Source: Candidatus Methylomirabilota bacterium (lineage in GTDB: Bacteria > Methylomirabilota > Methylomirabilia > Rokubacteriales > CSP1-6). From it: a stretch of DNA of 63,387 nt. The DNA lies in assembly GCA_035936835.1 (NCBI GenBank), contig DASYVT010000123.1:1-63387 (forward strand), given 5' to 3'. Every line of letters begins with the position of its first letter. Position 1 is the first letter of the stretch. Both the position numbers and the translations under genes were made by a program. The notes under the pieces were generated by a model. That model had not been told where the DNA came from. It was given only the letters and a program-made list of their open reading frames with translations, and made no database searches. Shown here in pieces: positions 50,511 through 63,186 of this stretch.

Positions 50511-52715
50511 ATGAGCCTCACTTCCGAAGCCATCCAGATGCTGGTCACCGGGGAGCACGGCGATCCCTTCTCGGTGCTGGGTCCTCACGCGTCCCGCGAC
50601 GGCAGCGTCACCGTCCGCGCCTTCCTGCCCGGCGCCGGCGAGGTCGCGGTCGTGGCCGACGGCGGCGCCTTCCTCGCCCATCCGCTCAAGCCGATCCATC
50701 CGGACGGGCTCTGGGAGGGCGAGATCGCCGGGCGGCCGCCGCTGGCGTATCGTCTCCGGGTGACGGACGGCGCGGGACACGTCGCCGACGTCGAGGATCC
50801 GTACCGGTTCCCGCCGACGCTGTCCGGCTTCGACCTCCACCTGCTCAGCGAAGGCACCCACTACCGCGTCTACGACAAGCTCGGCGCCCATGCGGCGTCC
50901 CTCGACGATGTGGCGGGCGTCATCTTCGCCGTGTGGGCGCCCAACGCGAAGCGCGTCAGCGTGGTCGGCGACTGGAACGGCTGGGACGGGCGCAGGCACC
51001 CGATGCGCCTGCACCCGGGCAACGGCGTCTGGGAACTCTTCCTGCCGGGCGTGGCCGAGGGCGCGCGCTACAAGTTCGAGATCCTGTCCAACTCAGGCGC
51101 GCCGCTCGCGCTGAAGAGCGACCCGTACGCGTTCGGCTTCGAGCCCGACGAGCCCCGCACGGCCTCCGTGGTCGAGCGCCTCGACGGCTACCCGTGGTCC
51201 GACGGCGCGTGGCTTTCCGAGCGCGGCAGGCGGCAGGCGCTCGATGCGCCCATGAGCGTCTACGAGGTGCATCTCGGCTCGTGGCGCCACAAGCCCGAGG
51301 AGGGCCACCGTTCCATGGACTACCGGGAAGCCGCCGAGCAGCTGGCGGACTACGTGACGGAGATGGGCTTCACGCACGTGGAGCTCCTGCCCGTGATGGA
51401 GCATCCCTTCTACGCCTCGTGGGGCTACCAGACGCTCGGGTACTACGCCCCCACGCGGCGCTTCGGCCGCCCGCAGGACTTCATGGCCTTCGTGGACCAT
51501 CTGCACAGGCGCGGGATCGGGGTGCTCCTCGACTGGGTGCCGGCCCACTTCCCCCGGGACCCGCACGGGCTCGCCTACTTCGACGGCACGCATCTCTTCG
51601 AGCACGCCGACCCGCGCGAGCGCGAGCACCCCGACTGGGGCACGCGCGTCTTCAACTACGGCCGGCGCGAGGTCGCCAACTTCCTGATCGGCAACGCGCT
51701 CTTCTGGCTCGAGCGGTACCACGTGGACGGCCTGCGCGTGGATGCGGTCGCCTCGATGATCTACCGCGACTACTCGCGGAAGGCCGGCGAGTGGGTGCCG
51801 AACGTCCACGGCGGGCGCGAGAACCTCGAGGCCATCGCGTTCCTGAAGCGGCTCAACGAAGTTGTCTACGGCGCTCACCCCGGCGTCGTCACCGTCGCCG
51901 AGGAGTCCACGGCCTGGCCCATGGTCTCGCGGCCCGTGCACCTGGGGGGTCTGGGCTTCGGGCTCAAGTGGAACATGGGCTGGATGCACGACGTGCTCGA
52001 CTACATGCGCCGGGAGAGCGTGCACCGCAAGTACCACCACAACCAGCTGACGTTCGGGATGCTCTACGCCTGGACGGAGAACTTCGTCCTGCCGCTCAGC
52101 CACGACGAGGTCGTCCACGGCAAGGGCTCGCTGATCGCCAAGATGCCAGGCGACGACTGGCAGCGCTTCGCCAACCTGCGCCTCCTGTACGCTTTCATGT
52201 GGGCGTACCCCGGCAAGAAGCTCCTCTTCATGGGCAGCGAGTTCGGCCAGTCCGGTGAGTGGAACCACGACCAGAGCCTCGACTGGCATCTGCTCGACAT
52301 GGGGCCCTACCACCGCGGCCTCCAGCGCCTCGTGGGCGAACTCAACCGCCTCTACCGCGCGGAGCCCTCGATTCACCAGCAGGATTGTGAGCCGGCGGGC
52401 TTCGCCTGGATGGATTGCGCCGACGCGGAGCAGAGCGTCGTCGCGTTCGCCCGCTTCGCGCGCGACCCCAGCCGCCTCACGCTGTGCGTCTGCAACTTCA
52501 CGCCGGTGCCGCGCCACGGCTACCGCGTCGGCGTCCCCACCCCCGGCTTCTACCGGGAAGCCCTCAACAGCGACAGCGGTCTCTACGGCGGCTCGGACGC
52601 GGGCAATGGCGGGGGCGTCAGGAGTGAGCCGATCGCCTGGCACGGCCAGCCTCACTCCGTGCTCCTGACGCTGCCGCCGCTCGGCGCGCTGTGGCTCACG
52701 CTGGTGGAGGGCTAG
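50511..52715 (+). CDS. glgB: 1,4-alpha-glucan branching enzyme
   Basis: GlgB forms alpha-1,6 branches in glycogen. The 734-residue GH13 enzyme has two N-terminal carbohydrate/early-set domains, the nucleophile region [18 protein letters not shown], the acid/base in [10 protein letters not shown], and [17 protein letters not shown]. It begins 30 nt after pafA in the same direction. Confidence 0.95.
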   Translation: MSLTSEAIQMLVTGEHGDPFSVLGPHASRDGSVTVRAFLPGAGEVAVVADGGAFLAHPLKPIHPDGLWEGEIAGRPPLAYRLRVTDGAGHVADVEDPYRFPPTLSGFDLHLLSEGTHYRVYDKLGAHAASLDDVAGVIFAVWAPNAKRVSVVGDWNGWDGRRHPMRLHPGNGVWELFLPGVAEGARYKFEILSNSGAPLALKSDPYAFGFEPDEPRTASVVERLDGYPWSDGAWLSERGRRQALDAPMSVYEVHLGSWRHKPEEGHRSMDYREAAEQLADYVTEMGFTHVELLPVMEHPFYASWGYQTLGYYAPTRRFGRPQDFMAFVDHLHRRGIGVLLDWVPAHFPRDPHGLAYFDGTHLFEHADPREREHPDWGTRVFNYGRREVANFLIGNALFWLERYHVDGLRVDAVASMIYRDYSRKAGEWVPNVHGGRENLEAIAFLKRLNEVVYGAHPGVVTVAEESTAWPMVSRPVHLGGLGFGLKWNMGWMHDVLDYMRRESVHRKYHHNQLTFGMLYAWTENFVLPLSHDEVVHGKGSLIAKMPGDDWQRFANLRLLYAFMWAYPGKKLLFMGSEFGQSGEWNHDQSLDWHLLDMGPYHRGLQRLVGELNRLYRAEPSIHQQDCEPAGFAWMDCADAEQSVVAFARFARDPSRLTLCVCNFTPVPRHGYRVGVPTPGFYREALNSDSGLYGGSDAGNGGGVRSEPIAWHGQPHSVLLTLPPLGALWLTLVEG

Positions 52716-52720
52716 GCGCG

Positions 52721-56136
<3,416 letters not shown>

Positions 56137-56152
56137 CTGGGCCGAATCCGTC

Positions 56153-57301
56153 GTGACGGCCCGGAGCTTCGATCTCATCGTGGTCGGTGGGGGCGTCTTT
56201 GGGCTCAGCACGGCGCTCGAGGCCGGGCGGCGGCGGCGGCAGACGCTGGTCGTCGATCGGCGCGAGGTGCCGAATTCCATCTCGGCCTCGTATGGCCCGT
56301 CGAGAAAAATTCGTTCCACGTACCTTGACCCGCACTACACGCGCCTCGCCCTCGAGGCGATGGCGGGATGGCGGCGGATCGAGGCCGAGACGGGCAAGGC
56401 GCTCTACGTCGCCGCCGGTAATCTGAACGTGAGCGACAGCCCAGCCGACGCGCATCTGGAAACGCTCGAGGCCAATGCCCGGCGGGGCGGCGCGAAGGTC
56501 CGCTGGCTCGACGCGGCCACACTGCGCCGGGAGTTCCCGCAGTTTCGACGCGGTCACCGCGCCCTCCTGGAAGAGGAGGCCGGCTTCCTCCGCGCCACGG
56601 ACTGCGTCACCGCGCTCAGGGAGCTGGCCGAGAAGCACGGCGTCCTGTTCGCGACCGGACACGAAGCCGCCGTAGCGCGCAGCGGCAGCGGGGTGGAAGT
56701 CCGGACGGATACGGCGACGTATCACGCTCCCCAGGTCGTCGTGGCGGCCGGTGGCTGGTCGAATCACCTCTTTCCCGAGCTGGGGCGCGCCCTCTGGCAG
56801 TGCCAGCAGGGCATCATGTACCTCGAAGGTGTGCCCGCGGCGTTCTGCCGCCCCGCGTTCGTCCCGTACTCGGGAGCCGACACGGGCTTCTACGGCTTCC
56901 CCGCCGAACCCGGCCGCGCGGGCCTCAAGCTGGCCCGGCATCTCGTCACCCATCCCATCGACGATCCCGACTTCGACCGGCGGACGACGCCAAGGGGATT
57001 CATCGAGGCTGCCGGGGAGTTCATGCGTAGCTGGTTCGGTGTCGATCCCGGCGACTACCGCGCCACCTACGAGAGCTGCATGTACAACCTCTCCACGAGC
57101 AACGACTTCCTGCTCGACTTCCACCCCGAGATGCCCGGCGTCTTTCTCGCGACCGCCGGATCCGGCCACGGCTTCAAGTTCGGCTCCCTGCTCGGCCGGA
57201 TCGTCCTGGATCGCCTCGACGGGATCCAGAGCGACCGGTGGACGGCGCAGTTTTCCTACGATTCCTTCCTCACCGCGAGCTCGCGTCCCCGCCTCCTCTG
57301 A
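56153..57301 (+). CDS. FAD-dependent oxidoreductase, monomeric sarcosine oxidase/MTOX-like
   Basis: A 382-residue DAO-family flavoenzyme. The N-terminal FAD fold is [18 protein letters not shown], and the C-terminal [13 protein letters not shown] carries the Cys that holds FAD covalently in monomeric sarcosine and N-methyltryptophan oxidases. GSGHGFKFG is also typical. It probably oxidises a secondary amino acid or amine; the substrate is open. The GTG at 56153 lies 16 nt after the dehydrogenase, ending the co-directional run. Confidence 0.88.
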   Translation: MTARSFDLIVVGGGVFGLSTALEAGRRRRQTLVVDRREVPNSISASYGPSRKIRSTYLDPHYTRLALEAMAGWRRIEAETGKALYVAAGNLNVSDSPADAHLETLEANARRGGAKVRWLDAATLRREFPQFRRGHRALLEEEAGFLRATDCVTALRELAEKHGVLFATGHEAAVARSGSGVEVRTDTATYHAPQVVVAAGGWSNHLFPELGRALWQCQQGIMYLEGVPAAFCRPAFVPYSGADTGFYGFPAEPGRAGLKLARHLVTHPIDDPDFDRRTTPRGFIEAAGEFMRSWFGVDPGDYRATYESCMYNLSTSNDFLLDFHPEMPGVFLATAGSGHGFKFGSLLGRIVLDRLDGIQSDRWTAQFSYDSFLTASSRPRLL

Positions 57302-57334
57302 TCATCGACGCCCCGAGTGTATCCAATCGGAGAC

Positions 57335-57363
57335 TTGCGGAACGTGCCGCGGGTCCCTATACT
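57335..57363 (+). promoter_or_regulatory. Promoter of the integron integrase
   Basis: TTGCGG (57335-57340) and TATACT (57358-57363) with a 17-nt spacer lie 20 nt before the intI ATG. The short leader contains AGGGAG as ribosome-binding site. I saw no convincing LexA-type operator overlapping it. Confidence 0.75.
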
Positions 57364-57383
57364 CCCCGGCCACAGGGAGCAGA

Positions 57384-58466
57384 ATGCCGGTGATGGCCAT
57401 CGTCGAAACCCGCTCGCTCGCCCCGTACGCCAAGCTGCCAGCGGGCGGCGGGGACATCGCCGCGTGGTCCTTCCGCGAAGCTAACAGTCCGGAACCCGCG
57501 AGGCCTCGCCTCCTCGACCGCGTCCGCCATGCCCTCCGCGCCCGGCACATGAGCCGCAGGACCGAGGAGGCGTACGTTGGCTGGATCCGGCGCTACATCT
57601 TCTTTCACCACAAGCGCCATCCCGCCGAGATGGGCGCGCCGGAGGTCACGAAGTTCCTCACGTCCCTGGCAGTCGACGGGCACGTCGCCGCCTCCACCCA
57701 GAACCAGGCGCTGAGCGGCCTGCTGTTCCTGTACCGGGATGTGTTGGAGATCGACCTCCCATGGCTCGACGGCATTGTGCGCGCGAAGCGCCCCGAGCGG
57801 CTGCCCGTCGTCCTCACGCGCGACGAGGTACGCGCCGTGCTCCAGCGGCTCGACGGCGTGCCGCGCCTCATGGCCTGCCTGCTCTACGGCGCCGGCCTCC
57901 GGGTGCTCGAGTGCTGCCGGCTCCGAGTCCAGGACATCGACTTCGCCACCAACCAGATCGTCGTCCGCGGCGGCAAGGGCGACAAGGACCGGGTCACGAT
58001 GCTCCCCGCCACCGTCAAGACCGACCTCACGCGGGACCTCGAGGCTGTCCACGCTCAGCATCACCGTGATCTTGCCGCCGGGGCCGGCTGGGTGGAGCTG
58101 CCGACCGCCCTATCGAGGAAGTACCCGAACGCGGGGCGGGAGTGGGTCTGGCAGTGGGTCTTCCCCGCCACCCGGCTCTACCGTGACCGGCTGACCGGGC
58201 AGCGCCGCCGCCATCACCTGCACGAGTCGGTGCTGCAGCGCGCCGTGAAGGCCGCGGTCCGCCGCGCGGAGCTCCCGAAGCGCGCGAGCCCCCACACCCT
58301 GCGCCACTCGTTCGCGACGCACCTGCTCGAGGACGGCCACGACATCCGGACCGTCCAGGAGCTACTTGGGCACCGGGACGTGACCACCACCATGATCTAC
58401 ACCCACGTCCTGAATCGTGGGCCGGCCGCGGTGAGAAGCCCAGCGGACCGGATGTTCGGCCCATGA
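57384..58466 (+). CDS. intI: Integron integrase (IntI-type tyrosine recombinase)
   Basis: A 360-residue tyrosine recombinase. Catalytic residues are R173 (GAGLRVLE), K198 (GGKGDKDR), H304 and R307 (HTLRHSF), H330 (LLGHRDV) and Y339 (IYTHVL). The integron-specific extra segment is clear at about 237-262: [20 protein letters not shown] then QWVFPA, which is absent from XerC/D. An N-terminal extension of about 40 residues precedes the SAM-like domain ([20 protein letters not shown]). It inserts and excises cassettes at attC/attI. All catalytic residues are intact. Confidence 0.95.
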   Translation: MPVMAIVETRSLAPYAKLPAGGGDIAAWSFREANSPEPARPRLLDRVRHALRARHMSRRTEEAYVGWIRRYIFFHHKRHPAEMGAPEVTKFLTSLAVDGHVAASTQNQALSGLLFLYRDVLEIDLPWLDGIVRAKRPERLPVVLTRDEVRAVLQRLDGVPRLMACLLYGAGLRVLECCRLRVQDIDFATNQIVVRGGKGDKDRVTMLPATVKTDLTRDLEAVHAQHHRDLAAGAGWVELPTALSRKYPNAGREWVWQWVFPATRLYRDRLTGQRRRHHLHESVLQRAVKAAVRRAELPKRASPHTLRHSFATHLLEDGHDIRTVQELLGHRDVTTTMIYTHVLNRGPAAVRSPADRMFGP

Positions 58467-58689
58467 CCCCGCCCGCGGCCCTGGGTGCTATACGCATCGG
58501 GATACGCTGCGCCCCGTCGCAGCCTATCTCGACTCGGGCAGGTCGGTCCCTACGACCACAAACGGCGGGTTCGAAACGCCGATGTGCTCCATCGGCGCGT
58601 CGGCTCCAAATCACGATACGCTGCAGGAGGTCGCAGGGATCGTCGTATTATGCAGACCGGCCTATCCAGTGGTCGAATTCTAGTTAGGC
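58467..58689 (+). other. Putative attI region
   Basis: The 217 bp after intI end in GTTAGGC (58683-58689), a perfect GTTRRRY core, directly before the first cassette gene. Inside are a 10-bp direct repeat GATACGCTGC (58501-58510 and 58615-58624), which might be accessory integrase sites, and a -10-like TATTAT (58646-58651) without a clear -35. There is no gene here. Confidence 0.6.
58577..58597 (+). terminator. Hairpin after intI
   Basis: CGCCGATG and CATCGGCG form a perfect 8-bp stem around TGCTC, 110 nt downstream of the intI stop. There is no U-tract; it might separate intI transcription from the cassettes. Confidence 0.4.
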
Positions 58690-58705
58690 CCATGGAGCAA
58701 GTCAC

Positions 58706-59512
58706 ATGCTAACAATGTGCAAATCGTTGGTGAAGAGAGCCTTTTTCACAGTTGCCCCTCAGACAGCGACAAAGATCATGTCTGCGCGAGCGCGAGCACA
58801 TTCACACAAGCTGGTGAAGGAATGGGGGCTCTTTCAGCTCAATCAGAAATTGATGCGGGAAGTCGGGACCCAGATCATCTCCGGGCCGTTCAAGGGCATG
58901 ACCCTCACCCCGATGACCTATGAGGAGCATATTGGCCCCTACCTGCTCGGCACCTACGAGATGGAGCTGCATCCGTGGTGGGAACACGTATTCCTGCAGT
59001 CGTTCGGGCAGATCATCGACGTAGGCGCCAAGTTTGGGTATTATGCGGTCGGCCTCGCGCACAGGTTTCCTCATGCCCCCATCGTCGCGTTCGACACCGA
59101 CTGGTGGGCACGAGACGCGGTCCGAGAGATGGTCGCCGCGAATCGTGCGGCAGGTGTCTCCGTCCAGGGCTTCTGTAGCCCGGCGTGGCTGAAGAAGAAC
59201 CTGCACGAGAATGCGCTGATCATCAGTGACTGCGAGGGGTATGAGCGCGAGTTGTTCTGTACTACCGAGATCCCAACGTTGACGAGCGCGACGATGATCA
59301 TCGAGACCCACGAGAATTTCGTGCCAGGGGTGTTGGCGGATATTGTTACCCAATTCGCGCGGACACACATTGTCCACGAGGTCAGTTCACGCTCGAACTC
59401 GCCAATTCCTGAGGTGCGCGTGCACTCGCTCACGGAAGACGAGATGCGCCGTGCAAGCAATGAGGTGCGCCCGCACCAAACATACGTGTTCCTGGTTCCG
59501 AGACCGGCCTAA
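58706..59512 (+). CDS. Cassette 1: FkbM-like SAM methyltransferase
   Basis: A 268-residue protein with a Rossmann SAM-binding motif IIDVGAKFGYYAVGLA near residues 93-108, followed by VAFDTDWWARDAV and IISDCEGYERELF, the pattern of FkbM-type methyltransferases (the DCEG step is characteristic). Target unknown. The N-terminal ~45 residues are basic. The ATG at 58706 is 17 nt inside the cassette; its stop TAA lies within the attC core GCCTAAC, as often in cassettes. Confidence 0.7.
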   Translation: MLTMCKSLVKRAFFTVAPQTATKIMSARARAHSHKLVKEWGLFQLNQKLMREVGTQIISGPFKGMTLTPMTYEEHIGPYLLGTYEMELHPWWEHVFLQSFGQIIDVGAKFGYYAVGLAHRFPHAPIVAFDTDWWARDAVREMVAANRAAGVSVQGFCSPAWLKKNLHENALIISDCEGYERELFCTTEIPTLTSATMIIETHENFVPGVLADIVTQFARTHIVHEVSSRSNSPIPEVRVHSLTEDEMRRASNEVRPHQTYVFLVPRPA

Positions 59513-59594
59513 CAACGCCTTGCAGCTGACTGCCTCCAGCCTCCGCTCCTACGTCGCTCCGGCTTCCGGCAGCAGCTGAAGGCGGGCGTTGGAC
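59507..59594 (+). repeat. attC site 1
   Basis: 88 bp from inverse core GCCTAAC (59507-59513) to core GTTGGAC (59588-59594). Inner arms AACGCC/GGCGTT and TTGCAGCTG/CAGCTGAA form the folded-strand stem, and one arm has an extra base as expected for extrahelical-base attC sites. Confidence 0.88.
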
Positions 59595-59611
59595 CAAAGG
59601 AGGAGCAACCG

Positions 59612-60073
59612 ATGTCAGAGCCCACTCCGGCTCAGCGAATCGAGCTCGTCATCAGAACGTATATCCAGGCATGCAACGATGCCGACGCGAAAGCAATTGC
59701 CGCATGCTTCAGCCCGGAGGCGGTCCATTATTCTCCTTCAAGTCCCAAGTGGGTGGGCGCAGCCACCATCGGTAACAATTTTGCGCAGCGAGTCCGGGAA
59801 AAAGGGCAGTGCTGGACCGTGGACGAACTGGTCATCGACGTCGACCGCTGCTCGGCGACACTGGAGTGGACGAGGTTTGATCCCACCACCATGCCCAACG
59901 TCCTCCGCGGAGTGGATTGGTTTGTCTTTGAGCCCAACTCATTTCGTATTCGCGAGATCCGTCCCTACGTCGCAGCACCACTCCATCCCGACAAGGCGCG
60001 CCAAGAATTGCTGGATTTCGATTATGCAGGGCGAGGGTATCCGACGACACTTCCTGCAGCGCACACCCGATGA
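59612..60073 (+). CDS. Cassette 2: SnoaL-like/NTF2-fold protein
   Basis: A 153-residue protein with the NTF2/SnoaL pattern: an N-terminal helix IELVIRTYIQACNDADAKAI, AACFSPEAVHY, and alternating strands (CWTVDELVIDVDRCSATLEW). Such folds include ketosteroid-isomerase-like enzymes and small-ligand binders; no catalytic set is identifiable. AAAGGAGGAGC stands between the attC core and the ATG. Confidence 0.72.
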   Translation: MSEPTPAQRIELVIRTYIQACNDADAKAIAACFSPEAVHYSPSSPKWVGAATIGNNFAQRVREKGQCWTVDELVIDVDRCSATLEWTRFDPTTMPNVLRGVDWFVFEPNSFRIREIRPYVAAPLHPDKARQELLDFDYAGRGYPTTLPAAHTR

Positions 60074-60101
60074 GGCCCCATGAGAGCCGCGATAAGTAGC
60101 G

Positions 60102-60172
60102 GTCCAACTGCCCGCTTCAGCGGTCCGGAGGCTCGCAATCGCTCGCGCCGGCCGCTGAGCGGTGCGTTGGGC
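60102..60172 (+). repeat. attC site 2
   Basis: 71 bp from GTCCAAC (60102-60108) to GTTGGGC (60166-60172). Inner arms CGCTTCAGCGG and CCGCTGAGCG pair with one unpaired T. Confidence 0.88.
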
Positions 60173-60189
60173 ATCGTAGGAGAAAGGAA

Positions 60190-61038
60190 ATGACCCGCCT
60201 AGCTGTCGCAACCGTACTTTTTATGAGCGCATGCTCTTCGACTCCGTTGTTGGAGGATCACCCTGTGCAAATTCCTACATCAGCGCAAGTCACGACGGAC
60301 ATTGCCGGCAAGGCCGCAACGGCCGTGAAGCAGGGAGTACTAAGAGTCATATGCCGCTCAACGTCTTCTGGCGGAACAGGGTTTCTTCACAGCAGCGGCG
60401 GTGTCCTTACCGCCGCTCACGTCGTTAAGGATTGCAAGGCTCAAGACTTGGTCCTTGTGACTCCGGGCGGAAAAGATTTTGGTGTTGCGGCGATCGATGC
60501 AGATGACGCGTTGGATCTCGCGCTGCTTCGACCGGGAAGCGCAATACCTGGACAGCCCCTGTCAATTGGCCCCGTGGCACCACCGGCAATCGGGATGCAA
60601 GTTGCTACTTGGGGTTATCCCGGCGGCTACTCGGGTCTGGCACCGCTTCTTAGCGTTGGGTATTTGGCTGGGACACAAGAGTTCAAGGAAGGGGGAGCAA
60701 CGATTCAACGCTGGGTAATAAACGCTGCGTTCAACGGCGGTAACTCGGGCGGCCCCGTTCTGTCACTGGAGGATGGAAGCATCGTCGGCGTCGTATCTAG
60801 CAAGCTGGCGCCCGTCCCAAAGGAGATCGCTACGATCCTAGAGCTTCTCTCAAAGCAACAATCTGGCCTCACCTACGAGGGTACAAAGGCGGACGGATCC
60901 AAAGTTACTTTCACGGAAGGGCAACTAATCGGCGAGGTGCTGCAATATCTGCGTAGCCAGGTGCAACTTGTAATCGGTTACGCCGTGTCGCCAGAAGATA
61001 TCGCCAAGTTTCTGAAGGCTCGAAACATAAAACCCTGA
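60190..61038 (+). CDS. Cassette 3: trypsin-like serine protease lipoprotein
   Basis: A 282-residue S1-type serine protease. The catalytic triad is His in LTAAHVV, Asp in DALDLALL and Ser in GGNSGGPV; STSSGGTGFL at the start of the domain is typical. The N-terminus VATVLFMSACSS has a lipobox with Cys15, so it should be a lipoprotein in the cell envelope. There is no PDZ domain as in HtrA; the last ~75 residues are unassigned. AGGAGAAAGGAA precedes the ATG. Confidence 0.85.
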   Translation: MTRLAVATVLFMSACSSTPLLEDHPVQIPTSAQVTTDIAGKAATAVKQGVLRVICRSTSSGGTGFLHSSGGVLTAAHVVKDCKAQDLVLVTPGGKDFGVAAIDADDALDLALLRPGSAIPGQPLSIGPVAPPAIGMQVATWGYPGGYSGLAPLLSVGYLAGTQEFKEGGATIQRWVINAAFNGGNSGGPVLSLEDGSIVGVVSSKLAPVPKEIATILELLSKQQSGLTYEGTKADGSKVTFTEGQLIGEVLQYLRSQVQLVIGYAVSPEDIAKFLKARNIKP

Positions 61039-61042
61039 CGAT

Positions 61043-61141
61043 GCCCAACCCGCCGCTGCAGCGGACGGTGCAGGCCTTCGGCGTTGCACTTCCCTCACAA
61101 CGCTTCGCGTTGTTCGGCGCCGCTGAGCTTTTTCGTTAGGC
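61043..61141 (+). repeat. attC site 3
   Basis: 99 bp from GCCCAAC (61043-61049) to GTTAGGC (61135-61141). Inner arms GCTGCAGCGG and CCGCTGAGC pair with one extra G in the first arm. It begins 4 nt after the protease stop. Confidence 0.9.
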
Positions 61142-61150
61142 GGACGAACC

Positions 61151-61879
61151 ATGGCTTTTGAGAACCCCGATCCTACATTCGCACACCAGGCCGACCGTGT
61201 TTACGGTCTGTGCCAACTTGTCGCTGATGTCCGTGACAGGCACAGCTCCGTGGACGCTGATGCTCGTCGGGTCAACTTGAACAACATCATGATGGCTGCC
61301 AATGCAGCCACAGCAACGCTCCGCATGCTCTGGTGGGCTAAGCAGGGGGGCGAATCGGTAATGATCCAGGCACTCGGCCTTTCGAAGCCGGAGTACGTCA
61401 ACCTTGTTGCCGAAGACCTCCTTCGGTCGACAAGGCTGTTCCTTGTCCTGGAGTCACAATTTCAAATCGAAACTCTCTTTCGTAATATTCTTACTGCCCT
61501 TGGCAAGCCAGCTACGAAGCAGGGTTTTTATGTTGTCGCCAAAGAGTTGTTAAATGCTAGCGGTATTCCGGACCCGGAGGCGAGGCTTGGCGCTCTAAAT
61601 GTCGGCGCTCTGTTGCGAAATAGCATGCATTCGAATGGCATTCATCATGGCTATCAAGGCGCAAGCACGGTCGAGATAATCGATGGGGTAGAGTTTCGAT
61701 TCGACCACGGTCAGCGAGTTCAGTGCGGCAGTTGGTTCCATATCGTTGCCGCGCTTCGGGCGAGTTTGGGCATTGTTGACGAACTCCTCGCAACGTCAGT
61801 AATCAAAGGCTTAGCGGTAATCCGTGACGAATATGCCGCGCAACGCGCGACCGACAACAGCGATGGTGCAGCCACCTAA
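61151..61879 (+). CDS. Cassette 4: unknown protein with a HEPN-like motif
   Basis: A 242-residue, mostly helical, soluble protein with no family I can name. The segment LLRNSMHSNGIHHGY (about residues 153-167) resembles the R-N-x-x-H type motif of HEPN ribonucleases and related helical proteins. The N-terminal half (LCQLVADVRDRHSSVD; LNNIMMAANAATATLRML) is amphipathic. The ATG lies 10 nt after the attC core, and the stop is inside the next attC. A defence role is conceivable but only a guess. Confidence 0.6.
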   Translation: MAFENPDPTFAHQADRVYGLCQLVADVRDRHSSVDADARRVNLNNIMMAANAATATLRMLWWAKQGGESVMIQALGLSKPEYVNLVAEDLLRSTRLFLVLESQFQIETLFRNILTALGKPATKQGFYVVAKELLNASGIPDPEARLGALNVGALLRNSMHSNGIHHGYQGASTVEIIDGVEFRFDHGQRVQCGSWFHIVAALRASLGIVDELLATSVIKGLAVIRDEYAAQRATDNSDGAAT

Positions 61880-61942
61880 CACGGTTTGCAGCCGACGGCG
61901 GCGCGACAATGAGCCGCCGCGGCTGAAACCTGGCCGTTGGGC
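61874..61942 (+). repeat. attC site 4
   Basis: 69 bp from ACCTAAC (61874-61880) to GTTGGGC (61936-61942). Inner arms GGTTTGCAGCCG and CGGCTGAAACC pair with one extra G. Confidence 0.9.
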
Positions 61943-62147
61943 GCCATGGCAGTGCGCGCGTTCTTTTGACCCGAGGTTGCCAGTCGAGAATGCGGGAAAG
62001 TCATCCCCCGGCGCTGCCGAATGCCCTTTTATGGGCATTCCAAGTGCGTGGATTTCCAGTCAGACTCGGTCCCAAGGCGAGGTTGCCATGGGTTGGCCGC
62101 AAGGCTCTTTCACTTAGATTGTTCATCGTTGGACAAAAGGAGGGGCA
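61943..62147 (+). other. Gene-less cassette remnant with an orphan core site
   Basis: About 200 bp without a credible frame. It contains an 8-bp inverted repeat GAATGCCC/GGGCATTC (62019-62040) and a lone GTTGGAC core (62128-62134) with no matching inverse core upstream. The core is followed by AAAAGGAGGGGCAA, nearly the same as the start of cassette 2 (GTTGGACCAAAGGAGGAGC), suggesting a true cassette boundary whose attC has decayed. Confidence 0.6.
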
Positions 62148-62876
62148 ATGGCGACGTATGTACTTGTTCACGGTGCATGGCAGGGCGCGTCTACCTGGGC
62201 CTTCGTCGAGGAGGGACTACGCGCCGAGGGTCACAAGGTCCACACTCCGACCATGTCAGGCGCGGGCATTCGGCGATACGAACTGAGGCCCGAACTCACC
62301 CTAGAGACGCATGTCAAGGATGTGCTGGGCGTACTCGAGTTCGAGGATCTGCGAGACGTTATCCTCGTCGGACACAGCTACGGAGGGATGATCATTACTT
62401 CCGTGGCCGAACACGCGGCGGATCGCGTGGCGACCCTGGTGTACGTAGATGCGTTTGTACCCAGGGACGGCCAGTCGGCCTTCGAGTGTTTCCCGCCGTG
62501 GCTGGCAGACGCCCTCGTTCAACAAGCCGATGAACTGGGGGACGGGTGGAGATTGCCGGGCTTCGAAGGGCGACTTGATCTTTGGGCACTGAAGGATGGG
62601 CCACACCGGGATTTCGTGCGCACCAAACTGACGGACTTTGCCATGTCCTGCTTCAAGAGTCCCGCAAGACTTCCGACCCACGCCGCCACTAAACTCAAGC
62701 GCGCCTTCATCGCGTGCAAAGTCGAGGGCTACAGGCTCGGGGAAGTATTCGAGCCGTTTGCCGCCCAGGCGCGTCGCGAGGGCTGGCCGTACATAGCCCT
62801 CCCGACGGGCCATGATTGCCATGTCGAAGCGGCGGACGAGTGCGTTTCCTTCCTGTTGGGATTGGCAAGAGACTAA
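62148..62876 (+). CDS. Cassette 5: alpha/beta hydrolase
   Basis: A 242-residue alpha/beta hydrolase starting MATYVLVHGAWQGASTWAFV. The nucleophile is Ser in VGHSYGGMI (near residue 85), the His is in LPTGHDCHVE near residue 226, and the overall pattern resembles salicylate-esterase/EstC-type small esterases. The AGGAGGGG ribosome site lies just after the orphan core. The substrate is unknown. Confidence 0.85.
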   Translation: MATYVLVHGAWQGASTWAFVEEGLRAEGHKVHTPTMSGAGIRRYELRPELTLETHVKDVLGVLEFEDLRDVILVGHSYGGMIITSVAEHAADRVATLVYVDAFVPRDGQSAFECFPPWLADALVQQADELGDGWRLPGFEGRLDLWALKDGPHRDFVRTKLTDFAMSCFKSPARLPTHAATKLKRAFIACKVEGYRLGEVFEPFAAQARREGWPYIALPTGHDCHVEAADECVSFLLGLARD

Positions 62877-63020
62877 CCGGACTGGCTGCTTTGTGGGTAG
62901 ATCCGTCTTTCTTGGCCGGATACGGTGCGCACCCGTCTCCCTCAATGCGGCTCGCAGACCGCCTGATCGAGTGACTAGAATGGCTGAATTCCGACCCTCC
63001 ATCCGGCCGTGAAGATTGGC
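62877..63020 (+). other. Non-coding stretch before attC 5
   Basis: 144 bp between the hydrolase stop and the next attC. I see no supported gene or clear structure. Confidence 0.5.
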
Positions 63021-63101
63021 GCCCAACCATGCGATGCAGCGGACTGCTTCACATCGGGCTTCCGCCCGCTGTGTCGCGGCCGCTGATCGCGGACGTTAGA
63101 C
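63021..63101 (+). repeat. attC site 5
   Basis: 81 bp from GCCCAAC (63021-63027) to GTTAGAC (63095-63101). Inner arms GCGATGCAGCGG and CCGCTGATCGC pair with one extra G. It is the last attC seen and may mark the end of the array. Confidence 0.9.
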
Positions 63102-63186
63102 CGAAGCGGCTTTCGAAGCGTCCAGCACGGAACCGACCGGCGCGAATAAATCACCGGGCCACCGGGAGCGCGCCCCAATCTGCCTG

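Larger units (their letters stand above)
57335..63101 (+). mobile_element. Chromosomal integron with same-strand integrase and cassette array
   Basis: An integron integrase gene with promoter is followed by a putative attI ending at GTTAGGC (58683-58689) and a series of gene cassettes bounded by GTTRRRY cores. Five attC sites are recognised (59507, 60102, 61043, 61874, 63021). Cassette limits, cutting after G of each core, are 58684-59588, 59589-60166, 60167-61135, 61136-61936 and 61937-63095; the last probably contains two, split at 62128. The cassette genes are visibly less GC-rich than the flanking chromosome. The integrase points toward its cassettes, unlike classical mobile integrons. 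Confidence 0.9.

Noticed and set aside
57384-58466. XerC/XerD-type recombinase
   Set aside because: The integron-specific segment with RKYPNA and [10 protein letters not shown] and the adjacent attC sites identify IntI.
61824-62117. 97-codon frame spanning attC 4
   Set aside because: It reads through the attC structure, has no ribosome site and no protein-like composition.
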